Shown piece after piece: positions 30,292 to 41,344 of a DNA stretch of 64,000 bases. The position numbers were made by a program, and so were the translations under genes. This DNA comes from Monomorium pharaonis (Eukaryota > Arthropoda > Insecta > Hymenoptera > Formicidae). A model generated the notes under the pieces. It saw only the letters and a program-made list of their open reading frames with translations, made no database searches and was not told the origin of the DNA. The stretch is taken from contig NC_050471.1 of NCBI RefSeq assembly GCF_013373865.1, forward strand, positions 248,001 through 312,000. Reading direction: 5' to 3'. Position 1 is the first letter of the stretch; every line of letters starts with the position of its first letter.

Positions 30292-30803
30292 TCCTCTTCG
30301 AAAGCATTAATTTTGATAATATTAAAAAATATTAACAAAATAAATAAAATTTATCAATAACGATAACGTACAGAGTGATGTGCGTCGTTGTCGGCCGGCT
30401 CGAAAGTAAGGATGTGAATAATAGCTCAATGACTATGGCCTTGACAATAATGTTCAAACGTCAGGCATCTGCATTAATGTTTTTGTGACGCAGCACGTTT
30501 ACAATCATTTTTAGATAAATGTATTGTAACAGGCCTTATAACTCAAAAAATACCTAACAAAGACACTTCATTATAAGATTTTGGAAAGCTTTCGAGGTAA
30601 GCTACAAGAATATACAGTAAAAAGTAGGGTGTTTCTATTTAAGTAATTATAAGTGACTTTAACGTGATCTTCAAGCGATTATCAGGGTTAAATAGTTCCA
30701 CCTTATGCCTCCCTTTGAACACAACTTTTGTATAAAACATTTTCCTTTAAAATGCTTCGTTTCCGAGATATAAGTCTGTAAGACTTTAAGACTCACCCTT
30801 ACA

Positions 30804-30842
30804 CACACACACGCACACGCACACGCACACACACACACACAC
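30804..30842. repeat. (AC)n microsatellite
   Basis: CA/CGCA repeat immediately outside the right TIR of the IS630-type element. Confidence 0.9.
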
Positions 30843-31169
30843 ATTGTTACATATGTTCCTTTGTGGTCCCTACTCTAGCATAGTTCGAGAATTTAGCACA
30901 AACCTCTCTCGTATGGAAAAATAAATTTTTGATGTGTCGATGGAGGCGCGAGTCCTCGAGCAAAAAGAAACGGTGCAAATGTGACATAAAATGAAACGAA
31001 AGAAAGAGCAAAAGACGGTAAGGAGAACAGGTTGCATACGAACAGAATTGGATTAGTCGATGTGCTTTCTTTGGCGGTCTCCTCTCGATCGTCTTTCGCC
31101 TAAGAAACGACGAGAGAGAAAGAGGTAGATAGATAGAGAAAAAGCAGGAGGGGATGAGACTAAAAAAGT
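30843..31169. other. GC-balanced sequence, no gene
   Basis: Frames are open on the minus strand (138 codons at 30847-31263) but of low complexity, without recognisable domains. It looks like the edge of a conserved non-repetitive block. Confidence 0.3.
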
Positions 31170-31690
31170 GCGCTTGCACACGTACGCGCGTGGTCCCATC
31201 AAACGCGCGGGGAATCCAATTAGTTGTATTTCCGCTCGAAAGAGACTCCGGGGGCCTATGCAAATAAATTTAGCCTGGGCGCTCCTCTTCGTCTCATCTC
31301 TCGCCTCTCCTCGACATTTCTCTTCTCACTTTGTCTTCTTAGAAATTCGTGGCGGAAACTCTAATTTCTCTTGTTACATTGTACCTGGCTTCCTCAGGGA
31401 CCACTCGATTTCGAGACATAAGCAAGAGAATTTTCCCGCGGTTGACGGCTTGCGCAGCCCGGTTTGCGATAATTTCTTATGCTAAAACGTTTTCGGGATA
31501 AGTGGTCCAAAACTCGGCGATTCAAAGCTATTCTTACCGGTAGTAGCATTCTCCCTCCGTTTCCTTACTTTTTCTTGCAGCGTGCTGGCGAGCACGTTCT
31601 CCGATTTAATTTGGCATTCATTAACGAACGCCACAATGAAATACTACTAAATCTGCTATATGGAAATGACAAGAATTAACAAAAGGAATA
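31170..31690. promoter_or_regulatory. GC-balanced island, candidate regulatory DNA or exon
   Basis: Non-repetitive and much less AT-rich than its surroundings. It contains an ATGCAAAT octamer (31258-31265), aattagttg and ttcattaacg homeodomain-like cores, and a strong 3'-splice-like run (tttccttactttttcttgcag, ending at 31580) that is followed by 32 open codons. A lone internal exon or an enhancer are both possible; neither is proven. Confidence 0.3.
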
Positions 31691-32362
31691 AAATATTTTG
31701 GGCGTGCACTCGCACGCTCCAAGATTGTTGGTGTTGACATTGGTGGGCATTGAAAAATAAAGTGCAAAGCATATCCCGAGTCGAAATATTCCGTGAGAGA
31801 AAAGAAATCCAGATGATATCGTCGGCCGTAGATAAATATCGCGCGCGCGTATCGATTACCCAATACAAAATCTACGAAATCGTTTTCTGAATCTTGCAAT
31901 GTAAACCAATTGTACTTGCATAAAAAAAATATTTATAAAATTTAATAGTATTTAATTTTTTACAACATTCTTCCACGATACTTTTACATAAAAATTTTCC
32001 TTTTTAAATCATTTTTAGGGAAAAATACCTTTTGATAAGTTTTAATTAATTAAAATTAATTTCTTACTATTTATTCTAGAAAAAAAATTAAAGAAAATTT
32101 TTCCAAATTCAACTATATAAAAAAGAAATTTAAATATTTAAAAAAATAATAATAAGAGGTATTTTAAAAAATTAACTTTATACAGTATAGTTATAAAATT
32201 TACAAAAAATCACAAGTTTTATCTAAAACATGTTTTATATATCTCACTGTTTTGTTGATAACACTGCCACACAAAAAGTAATCTTGATAGTGGGACTAAG
32301 TAATCTATGTATTTTGATATGCTGAACACGATCAGAATTACTTCACCTATTTTTTTTATCAA
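31691..32362. other. AT-rich DNA
   Basis: Nothing recognised except cgcgcgcg-rich patches near 31840. Confidence 0.4.
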
Positions 32363-32830
32363 AAAAAATGGCCTAAAAAACCTTGAAAATCGTAATAATT
32401 TCGCTGTACGCAAAAAATGGTGAGTGATGGGGCAATTCTGACACTAGATTTATGTTTAGCGGCTCAAAATACATAAAGATATCATAGTCTGGTCCGTGAT
32501 ACAGATCAAATTTTTTTGGTGCGGCAGTGCAGTATAGCTACCCACAAAAAAATTGTCTGTATCACGGATTAAACCATAATATCTTTATGTATTTTAAACC
32601 GCTGAACACAAATCTAGTGTCAGAATTACCCTATCACCCACCATTTTCCGCGTGCAGAATAATTTTTAAGATTCTTAGGCTACTTTTTTATTTTAAAAAA
32701 AGGAAATAGTGGGTAATGGGGCAATCCTGACACATAATTCGTATTCAGCACGACACAAAATACATAGAGATTAACTAATGGGGGGTCCCAGTATCAGACC
32801 ACTTTTTTGTGTACTTGGATAATTACGTGA
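32363..32830. mobile_element. Palindromic MITE related to 4839-6232
   Basis: A perfect-order palindrome: arm aaatggtgagtgatggggca followed by ttctgacactagattt pairs with its inverse at 32585-32645. A third, partial copy follows (32700-32800). The gtctgtatcacgg at about 32563-32575 is the empty counterpart of the insertion site at 5019/5976. Confidence 0.7.
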
Positions 32831-33787
32831 AATCAAATATAAACATTACTTATGAGAAATTGTTACTCGTCTTAAATATCAAACTGGACCAATATAAAAA
32901 GAATACGTATTTTAGATTTTTGTGTTATAACATATTTTAAGAAGAATCGAATTAAACAACAAGTAAACCTACTATATGTTTCAATTTTGATAACCTTTGA
33001 ATATGTAATCTATAGGTCAAAATAAGAAACACGTGTTTATACGACCTATAAAGAGGTAAAACAGTCTCTTGAAAAAAATTAGTTTTTATTTCTTTAAGTC
33101 AATGCTATCGAAATGAGAAAATATCCCAGATAGAAACGCATAAAAAAATTAACATTTTAATTTCAAAATGTAATGTAAGATGTATTGTGACATAATTGTA
33201 AATCTAATTTTTGAAATTATTGATTGTAAATTTAATTTATATAATATACAGCAATCTTAAAAAAATGATGCTTAAAATATATTTCAGCATGATTGTAATA
33301 ATAGTGAAAATTATCTCTGCACAATTATTGCTAAATACATTTCAGAAATTAATTTTGTGATTATTGTAAAAACCATGACAGCATTAAATCGTAAAATATA
33401 TTATTAGTTAAATATTTTTAAATAAAAATTTCACAAAGAAACAAACATAATATTTGTAAATATGTAATGTTCAAAATACTTTTATGTTAATATTAATAAT
33501 AATTTAACTATTAGCTGATAAAATAATCTTTTTGAGAAGATTATCAATAAATTGAGTTTTCAAAAAAAAGTTAAATAAGTATATATAAGTTTAATATTCA
33601 AGTTTACATTAAATCATAAGACCTATTCACATCAATAGCTCACCGAACAACAATTCCGTTTATAGTTAAAATCCAAATTTCAAAAGTAAAGTTGAATCAA
33701 TTCAACATTTGTCGTGTTACATAAACCATACATAAGATGGAATAAACAGTTTAAACTTCTTCAGATATAACATATTCAGTACAAATA
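32831..33787. other. AT-rich DNA
   Basis: No structure recognised. Confidence 0.5.
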
Positions 33788-33920
33788 ACATAAGATTTTT
33801 TAATACACATAAATAATTTGCATGTAACCAACATAAGATTTCATAATACGCATATAAATAATTTGCATATAAACAACATAAGAATTCATAATACACATAT
33901 AAATAATTTGCATTATAACA
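33788..33920. repeat. Three tandem units of about 44 bp
   Basis: Starts at 33788, 33831 and 33876. Each unit has acataaga-tt-ataata, then cacatataaataatttgcat or a close variant. No palindromic direct repeats with unique spacers, so it is not CRISPR-like. Confidence 0.85.
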
Positions 33921-34107
33921 TCAAAATAGCAGCTTTTATCACATACCAATTTTCACAAGAAAATTACACGAGAGTTTATAATAATAAAGTTCACATGATT
34001 AAAAAAATTGACTTGAATTTCACAATAAAGAACTATGATTATTAGTTAGGATTTAAACATACAATTCTGTTGAAATTAAAATAATATGGAATAACATTGA
34101 TTCATAT
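33921..34107. other. AT-rich spacer
   Basis: Nothing recognised. Confidence 0.4.
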
Positions 34108-35219
34108 TGTAAGAAAAGTCAATACTGTATGAAACTTATAATATTTTAATATAAGCAACGCAGTATAAAATACAAAACTGTATGTTTCTCATGCATTGAT
34201 TATTTGGTAATATACCAATTATATCCTATAAGCAATAGAAATTAAGCATTAATTGACTTTGCTAATATCAAAGAGATTGTTATAACTATAAATATTTATG
34301 TACGCAAATTAACGAGACTTATTTATATCAAAGCAATGAATCAACTTTAATCTTGTAATGATACGAAGATATCTTCATATTAAACTAATGAAGTAACCTT
34401 TCACAAAGAAATATGCAAAGTGAAATAAAAATTTTTTTTAGTTAGACATGATACAACGCAATTAAATATAGATCAAGAAGATGATCGATCAATCAAATAA
34501 TTATGATATATTTAATTAAATATCAATACATGAGCAATATACAACAATTTTAATAACTCAATATATAAATAATAGATCTATTATTTACAATTTAATATCT
34601 CAATAGTCTTGAGAGAGAATATGCTCGAGCAATTCTTCATGTAAATAAATCTTTGAATTGCATGTAATGAAAGTCATATGTAATTCAGCTTGTAATTAGA
34701 AACAGAAAATTGTACTTATCGATTTTCAGAAGATTGATGCTTAAGCCATCATAATGGTGATTATATGCTAATGAGCCCTGAGATAATTCTAAAGACTAGC
34801 CATATTAACTCGAAGCCTTTATAGTGTGAGCATTATCCATGTACTTTAGGAATGTACTTAGACAGGATTAAGATATATTAAGCATGAACTACTTATCGTG
34901 AGCATTACGTGCGGAATGCACTTACAGAGAATTAGAGATATATTTCTAATGTATATTTTCCATTATCTTGTTTTAAAAAAATACTTTACATTGTTTTCCT
35001 CTGAACGTATGGAATTTTCCTTTTTCTTTAGTAAACATGATACATAATTTTAGCCCTATAAATAAGGCACCCTGCAACTGTAGCAACAGTTCTCTCAGTT
35101 CTCTTAAAGTACTCTTACAAATCTCTCCTAAGATCCGAATCACGTAGTTATAAGTGATAATTGTAAAGCTTATTAAATAAAGTTGTTTTTTTATATGAAA
35201 AAAATCGACAATTCTTACA
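34108..35219 (+). mobile_element. Candidate solo LTR
   Basis: The ends are perfectly inverted, TGTAAGAA (34108-34115) and TTCTTACA (35212-35219), as in LTR retrotransposons (TG...CA). A TATA box (TATAAATA, 35057-35064) lies 119 bp before an AATAAA (35176-35181), the spacing of a short R region, and a cluster of ctctcagttctctt follows the TATA box as in insect LTRs. Flanks (catat / atagg) do not give an exact target duplication, and no primer-binding site or coding region follows, so if real it is a solo LTR. Confidence 0.4.
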
Positions 35220-36040
35220 ATAGGATGAATATTACTTTCTTTTTTATTTCAGGACTGATATTTGGCCAACACCAGGAGCACACCAGTGTACAAAAGCACA
35301 AAATATTCAATGTGACTATTACTCAAGAGACTGAATAATTTCTCGAATTATAGAAACAGCCAGTTAAGGCACCACTCAAAAATACGTATGTTTACTTCAA
35401 ATGTTGGATGAGATCTGGTACTTTCGTTACTAACAAACGTGAACAAAAGAAGAAATCGAAAAGACGACACACTTGGTAATACTGCATAACAACAACAAAT
35501 TTTGAGACGTGTAATGTCAGCGCCACAGGCGTCACGTGATTGATGCTGTTAGCGCCACCGAAGCGCCGCATGACCGTCAATGATATGAAAGCACCACAGA
35601 AACTTCACAAACGCAATATCCGCTCGGCACGAGAGCGCTGCTAGAGCGCTGCCATTTGTTAAGATCCACTCATGCGCGCTAATTCTCAATAAAATAGATT
35701 AACAAAATATAAAGTTATAATTATTGCGACATACATCTACAGAATTCGATCATTTCTCAAAATCACCTAAATTCGCCTAACACTCTTATCCTTTTTCAAT
35801 CGGCTACCGGCATCGCTTATCGACAGCGAGTTCGCATGAACTTAAAATGAATCCATCTCATTTCATTCATGTTTTAAGTTCATACATATTGGTAATGTAT
35901 TATGACTGAAGAGGACTGAGTATAGTCGAAACGTTTCTTTAATACAGTGTTATTAGTCGCGTTTATAATTATATAATGTTTATCTAATTAATTATAATGT
36001 ATTAAGAAAATTTGTCTTGGCTCGATACATTGACCTGTTT
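35220..36040. other. Mixed sequence including GC-balanced patch
   Basis: 35500-35690 is GC-balanced (gcgcca repeats, agagcgctgctagagcgctg). A small inverted pair gaacttaaaatgaat / attcatgttttaagttc (35836-35882) precedes a hammerhead-like motif at 35906-35935. No gene. Confidence 0.35.
35906..35935 (+). other. Hammerhead-like motif, copy 2
   Basis: CTGAAGAGGACT-N-AGTCGAAACG, the same ordered blocks as copy 1 with a compensating change in the helix (gact/agtc for gacc/ggtc). Confidence 0.3.
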
Positions 36041-36152
36041 ATCAAAATATTTTACTATAGAAACTTGGCGCCGCTAAACCGAATAATTTGTTTTAATACA
36101 AAATCGCTTTCTTACAAATTAATTTATATATTAAAATAATACGTATAACATC

Positions 36153-37150
36153 CCAGGTAACACAGAGATGAACAGAAATTCCTAAAGAAGTCATTTTAAA
36201 GAATACTTGGCGAAGTAGAAAAATGAATACATAAAGAATTCTTGAGGAATTAGCTACAATGAGTTCACATTAAAGTATTCCTTAAGAGTTCATCGCAATG
36301 AATACCTCGCGATTTATTATTTGGAATATTTAGAGTATTCATAGAGAAGTCATTTTAAAGAATACTTGGCGAAGTAGAAAAATGAATACATAAAGAATTC
36401 TTGAGGAATTAGCCACAATGAGTTCACATTGAAGTATTCCTTAAGAGTTCATTGCAATGAATACCTCGCGATTGGAATACTTTGAGTATTCATCAGAAAT
36501 TACTCGAGTGTTTGGATAATCTCGATTACATTTTTATAATTATATATCGCTTAATAAATGCTAATTTATACTTTTATATACAAAATGCGCTATATATAAT
36601 TAACAAAACAATATATTAGCAAATATGTATGCATAAACAAGAAGTGTTTATGGATCATCACGAGGCGTTAGGATGCGTACGGTCTTCGAAGTCAAGCAAC
36701 GTTGGCAATGGTTAACACTTGAATGGGTGACCGTTTTTTCAGGTACAGAAATTAAACATGCTTTAACAGGTACGATGGCTTGGCTGAAATATGGTATAAT
36801 CTTTTTCCTCTTACAAAATTAATCAGAATTTTTTATTTTTGAAATTTTTCTGAGAAACGTTCCAATATTATAAAAATCGGAACATTTATCAGAAATCTTA
36901 AAAATAAATTTTTAATTCCGTTTGAGATATCTACTTGGAGAAGTCCTAATGAATACTTTAAGAAGTTCTGAGGAATTCCAACAAGTAATTCTATATAAAT
37001 ACTTTAAGAAGTCCTGAGGAATTCGAATCATGGTGCATGTAACTTCCTACGTTATTCTTAAAGTATTCTTCTATGAATTCCTCAGGAATTACTGCTCAGA
37101 AAGAAAGACTACTTTATGAATTCTTTAAGAAAACACTGTGTTATCTGAGA
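36153..37150. mobile_element. Inner TIR element with tandem duplication
   Basis: Ends ccaggtaacacag and ctgtgttatctga. It contains a 159-bp direct duplication (36187-36345 and 36346-36495) that differs at only a few positions. Related gaattcctcaggaatt palindromes recur near the right end. Confidence 0.65.
36620..36739 (+). ncRNA. 5S-rRNA-derived repeat, copy 2 (truncated)
   Basis: ggtcttcgaagtcaagcaac then acttgaatgggtgaccg followed by TTTTTT. It has the same extent and the same stop point as copy 1, with one change in the C-box region. The shared upstream part includes tgtatgcataaac. A T6 run directly after GACCG could end RNA polymerase III transcription. Confidence 0.6.
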
Positions 37151-37259
37151 TTATTCATCCACGCATGACAGAAAGAAAAAGAAAAAGAGACATTTAAACG
37201 TAAGAACGTATAAAAGACTAAGATATTAAAAATTGCTTCTTTATAAACTGAGTTATACA

Positions 37260-37315
37260 TATACTAAAAACACGCACGCACACACACACACACGCACATA
37301 CATTCAGATGCACGC
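37260..37315. repeat. (AC)n microsatellite
   Basis: CA/CGCA repeat. Confidence 0.85.
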
Positions 37316-37388
37316 ACAAAAGAAAAAGAAAGAGAACTGGCAAATTATTCGGTTTAACGGCGCCAAGTTTCTATAGTAAAATATTTAT

Positions 37389-37539
37389 TGGAATTTGACC
37401 ATTCAAAGCAAAGTTAAGGAATATTGGTTTTGTTCCTAATTAATTACATTTCAATTTAATCCCAATATCAATCTCTAATTTGATACGAGCTTAATGAAAA
37501 ATCAAATTATGAAGCCAGCCAAAGAATAAACATCTATTT
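37389..37539. other. AT-rich spacer
   Basis: Nothing recognised. Confidence 0.4.
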
Positions 37540-37920
37540 TTATAGGTTGGTGCATATTTCTTCATATCATTATTTTTGTAGAAAAAAAACTTAACACTCA
37601 TTTTGTAGTGTTCACTCTTAATTGGCGCAAAACATTTACATATCATTATTTTTGTAGAAAAATTAATTTGTGTGTGTAAATACAATAATTTTTTATTTAA
37701 AATAATTGTTACTTTAATAATTAAAGGTATACCATTTAAAAAATGTATATTACTTAGGTTGAATTTAATCAAAAGTTTTATCTTGGATTTTTTCGTTATA
37801 AAAAAATATCACTTAAGTTGAATTTATCAAAAGTATTCTTGAATTTTGTGATTTTTTCCTTAAAGAAAAATCACACACTCGGCGCGTTTTTTTAAATTGT
37901 AATATAACACACGTGTTATA
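37540..37920 (-). repeat. Dispersed repeat, inverted relative of 20015-20475
   Basis: tcttggattttttcgttata, aagttgaattta-caaaagt and cgcgtttttttaa match the reverse complement of 20015-20475. The tip gcgcaaaacattta-atatcattattt is duplicated. Confidence 0.6.
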
Positions 37921-39362
37921 TTACAATTACATTGTTGAGTGGGAAATTACAACTAACAGGTACGTTACATGTAACTTGGTGTTTGGTGGAATACTATGTA
38001 CACCTATATATATCTACTCAGTGTCTTACTAACGTCGCTGTATGATATTCTTCCTCCGTACCGTATTGTCCTCATAATTACCTTGATCCTATCCTATGTC
38101 GAAAAAATAAACTCTCCAATGTTGTGTACGAATAAAAAAACGTATTTTAACTAAACCGAGAATGCTTGAGTGTGATTAATTACTTGTAAGAGCCAACAAA
38201 GTTCGCAACAGTAATATCTGCAAAGTTTCCAAAACTTTACTGATAAACTGCACGTTGACAGGTCCAACAATTTATTTACATGTTGCACGAAGCGAGAATT
38301 GCATTAAATTCCTCAAAGTCAAAATAAATATCGTTTGCGTTACAAGGATAATTGTATTTCATTGGAATCGCATTTAATTTATGAATATAAATGTCCTATT
38401 GCCCTATAATTCCTGAAATAATATGAAAATATGTAAAAAGAAATTGTTTTTTTAATTTCATGATTAAAGAGAAATAATAGTTTAAAATAACTAAAAATAG
38501 TGTTTTTTTTTTAATTTTTAAAATAAAAATAATAAGTAAAATAAAATGTCGACCTTATTTAAAAAGCCTACCTTATTAAATAAGGTCGGCTTTTATCTAC
38601 ATTATCCTTCTATATAATCCTTTTACATTAAAAAACTTTTTTTACATACTTATTATAAAAATAACAGCAGCTATTGATATTTATTAAAACATACTTTGCA
38701 GTAATTCATTATAACATTTCAGAAAATAATTTGAAAGAAAAAATGCTTTGAGAATCCTAAAGAAGGAACTTAAATGTTGTTCAACACGCAAGTACTTCTT
38801 TGATTTATGTATTTTTAAAGAAGTTACTGTCTTAAAGCAATAAAAATTTATTTAAAGTTGTTATTTTAAATCTTCGTTGACACACCTCTTTTTTCGATCA
38901 ATTTTGATAGATATTTATTTTGCATACGGAAGGTAGGCTGTTTATGAAAAATTAGAAAAGGAAAAGGAAAAGATACAGAGTGTCAAAGTCAAAAAAGGAA
39001 AAGACACGCGTTAAAGTCATAAAAAGAAAAGGAAAAGGTACAGAGTGTCAAAGTTACCGTATGAGTGACTCACACCCAGTGTGACAACGAAGAGTTAAAT
39101 TTGAAATTATTTTTATTAATAAATTTAGACGTTTTTATTAAACAATGTTTTATATGAAGAACGAAATAGTAATGAAAATTTTTTAGCTATATCAGTCGAA
39201 TTTTTGAGATATTATAATCACCAATTTTGAAACGTCTTCTGACAAAAATAATTAACTGTTAAAAAACAATGAAAAAAGATAAACAATAGTCTTAAAACTT
39301 AAAAAAATTCAAAAAACAAAAATTAATTTTTTCAAAGATCTTTCAATCTTTTATCTTTCTAA
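37921..39362. other. AT-rich DNA with short tandem repeat
   Basis: A unit with aaaaggaaaaggaaaag-tacagagtgtcaaag is repeated about twice at 38955-39055. The rest is without structure or frames. Confidence 0.45.
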
Positions 39363-39502
39363 AGGTCGGTTGTTCCAATTTCTTGGTAAACTTACTTATC
39401 GGGTAAATATATTTTGTCTGTATTTATTTAAGAAAAGAAATAAAGATAGACACATGCTTATCTGGTAGATAAGTTTATCAAGAAGTTGGAACAACCGACC
39501 CT
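39363..39502. mobile_element. MITE about 140 bp, TIR ggtcggttgttccaa
   Basis: Inverted ends share ggtcggttgttccaa-ttcttg-taaactta with few mismatches. Confidence 0.7.
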
Positions 39503-39713
39503 TAATAAGATTTTTATGAAATCGTGGCTTTTCAAATCATTCAAGTTTCTTTTCAAAATAAAATCGGTAATTTTTTATATACGTTTGGTTGTTCAACGTA
39601 TAAAAGATTCTGAGCAAACTATCGTGAAAAATTAATATCCTATCAGAATTACAAGAAAAAAGGCTTTAAAAATTTTTTACTCCTTTTGTAAATATGTATA
39701 TATTACATATATA
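39503..39713. other. AT-rich spacer
   Basis: Nothing recognised. Confidence 0.4.
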
Positions 39714-40147
39714 TTGGGTTGTCAGAGAAGTCATGACGTATTTTACTATGTTTTTCACCCAAATATCGAGCTTGTTTACGTATCCCAGCTTTTCAAATAG
39801 TCGTAAACGCTTGAATAATAATTGTTTAATATTCTGAAATCTCTCCTGTTGTGTAATATGGGTTTGACTTAATCAATGCTTTATTTTGTCGTTATCAATC
39901 TATGTAGGCTTTCCTGACCGAAGAGCATCGTAGAGATCAAAATCAGCATGAAATTTCATAAACCATCATTGGCACTGACGTTCTTCTAGAGCATTGTCAC
40001 CGTAAACTTTACGTAACTTTTTACAAACTTGACGCGCGTGTTTCTCTTTACGAAAGTAAAACAAAAATACTGCGAAAATGCATAGTTTAATTTTCCATCT
40101 TCAACTTGTTGTAAAATCTCCAAAACTCAACCAAATTGCTCAATTTT
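39714..40147 (-). pseudogene. mariner-like transposase fragment
   Basis: On the minus strand a degenerate frame gives a mariner N-terminal DNA-binding region: VCKKLRKVYGDNALEERQCQ (about 40040-39980), then WFMKFHADFDLYDALRSGKP (to about 39920). In-frame stops follow CQ and GKPT. The left boundary ttgggttgtcagagaagtca (39714) looks like a mariner TIR. The catalytic domain is missing. Confidence 0.7.
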
Positions 40148-40174
40148 TTTAAGAATAAAGCTAGAACTGTCAAC

Positions 40175-40320
40175 TAAAAAAAATTGAGCAATTTGATTAA
40201 GCTTTGGAGATTTTACAGTAAGTTAAAAATGGAAGATCAAACTATGCATTTTCGTTTTACTTACGTAAAAAAAAAAGAACACGTATCAAGTTCGTGAAAA
40301 GTTGCATAAAGTTTACCATG
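40175..40320 (+). pseudogene. Second mariner fragment, opposite orientation
   Basis: An inverted near-copy of the first 150 bp of the coding part of the fragment at 39714-40147 (ttgagcaatttg, ggagattttac, aactatgcattttcg). The two fragments lie head to head with a spacer of about 28 bp. Confidence 0.65.
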
Positions 40321-40329
40321 TATACATGT

Positions 40330-40422
40330 ATAGATGGATATATATTTATATATACATATAAATACATATACATACATACATACATACATACACGCATACA
40401 CATGCGCGCGCACACTATATTG

Positions 40423-40477
<55 letters not shown>

Positions 40478-40510
40478 CATATATATATATGTGTGTGTGG
40501 GGGGGGGGGC
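40330..40510. repeat. (TA)n/(CATA)n/(G)n compound microsatellite
   Basis: Long TA runs, CATA units and a run of about eleven Gs. The frames in it are artefacts. Confidence 0.95.
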
Positions 40511-41068
40511 GGGGAGGCGCACATTGCCATTCGTGATCGGTAAACAATAATACAACGAGATAACGCGATATAATGGCAGAATAAAATTCAAAGCTTACGC
40601 ACCATTTCATCGGTATAGCAATACGTTACGTTACGTATGTGTTCATTACAATGTTGGTGTCACATAATGTACCTAGATGTTTCGAAATATACATTTCCTT
40701 GCTACATATTGCACCTCTTTCATATTTAAAAATAACATTTAATCAACTTTACAATTAACAAAACCATGGCTCAATCAAATTAATAATTTAATTATGACAA
40801 TCGAGCCACGAACTTGTAATAAAGATTGGTAGCGCAAACGGGTATATGACAAAAGATGTTTTATATATTATAATATTTTTTTTATCTTCGTACTTTTTTT
40901 TGTGATACCTCATTTTCGAAGAGCTCCAATTTAATAACAAAGGAAACTAATGACATTTTTTCTGTTAAGCAATTTTTTAATAATGTATAATAATAATATC
41001 TATTGCAGCAAAAATACTGTAATAATTTATGTCACAATGTAATAGAACTTGATTAAATATTTACACGC

Positions 41069-41105
<37 letters not shown>

Positions 41106-41344
41106 ACATATATTTTAAACATATTCACACACACACACACACATATATATATATACACATATATATATAAAATACCCACATAATAAAAAGATATATACAA
41201 ATACAAGATGTCTTATTTCTTTCACATTAAAATATTTCGAAAAATATGAAAGATACAAACATTTCAGACAAAAATTATATACTCTGAATAAATAATGATA
41301 AAATTAATTTTCAAAAAAAAAATTTTTATAGGTCCATGTATAAA
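40511..41344. other. AT-rich DNA with GT/AC microsatellites
   Basis: GT repeat (41070-41101) and CA/TA repeat (41126-41180) face each other as an inverted pair. No gene. Confidence 0.5.

Larger units (their letters stand above)
28797..30804. mobile_element. Decayed IS630-type transposon, about 2 kb
   Basis: Long TIRs of about 280 bp (28797-29085 and 30520-30804) start agggtgagtc and share acagacttat-tctcggaaac and cgcttgaagatcac-ttaaagtcac. Between them lies a minus-strand transposase pseudogene. A GT microsatellite (29149-29199) sits just inside the left TIR and a CA microsatellite abuts the right end. The transposase type plus TIRs place it in the IS630-Tc1-mariner superfamily. Confidence 0.85.
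36041..37388. mobile_element. Outer TIR element holding two further layers
   Basis: The left end atattttactatagaaactt continuing ggcgccg-taaaccgaataattt and its inverse at 37341-37388 form TIRs of about 45 bp. A second TIR element (36153-37150) lies inside, which in turn holds a 5S-derived repeat. Confidence 0.7.

Noticed and set aside
33788..33920. Regularly spaced repeats as a CRISPR array
   Set aside because: Units are contiguous tandem copies with no unique spacers, in insect DNA.
40257..40610. Tyr/Ile/His-rich frames up to 117 codons
   Set aside because: Translation of TA and CATA microsatellites.
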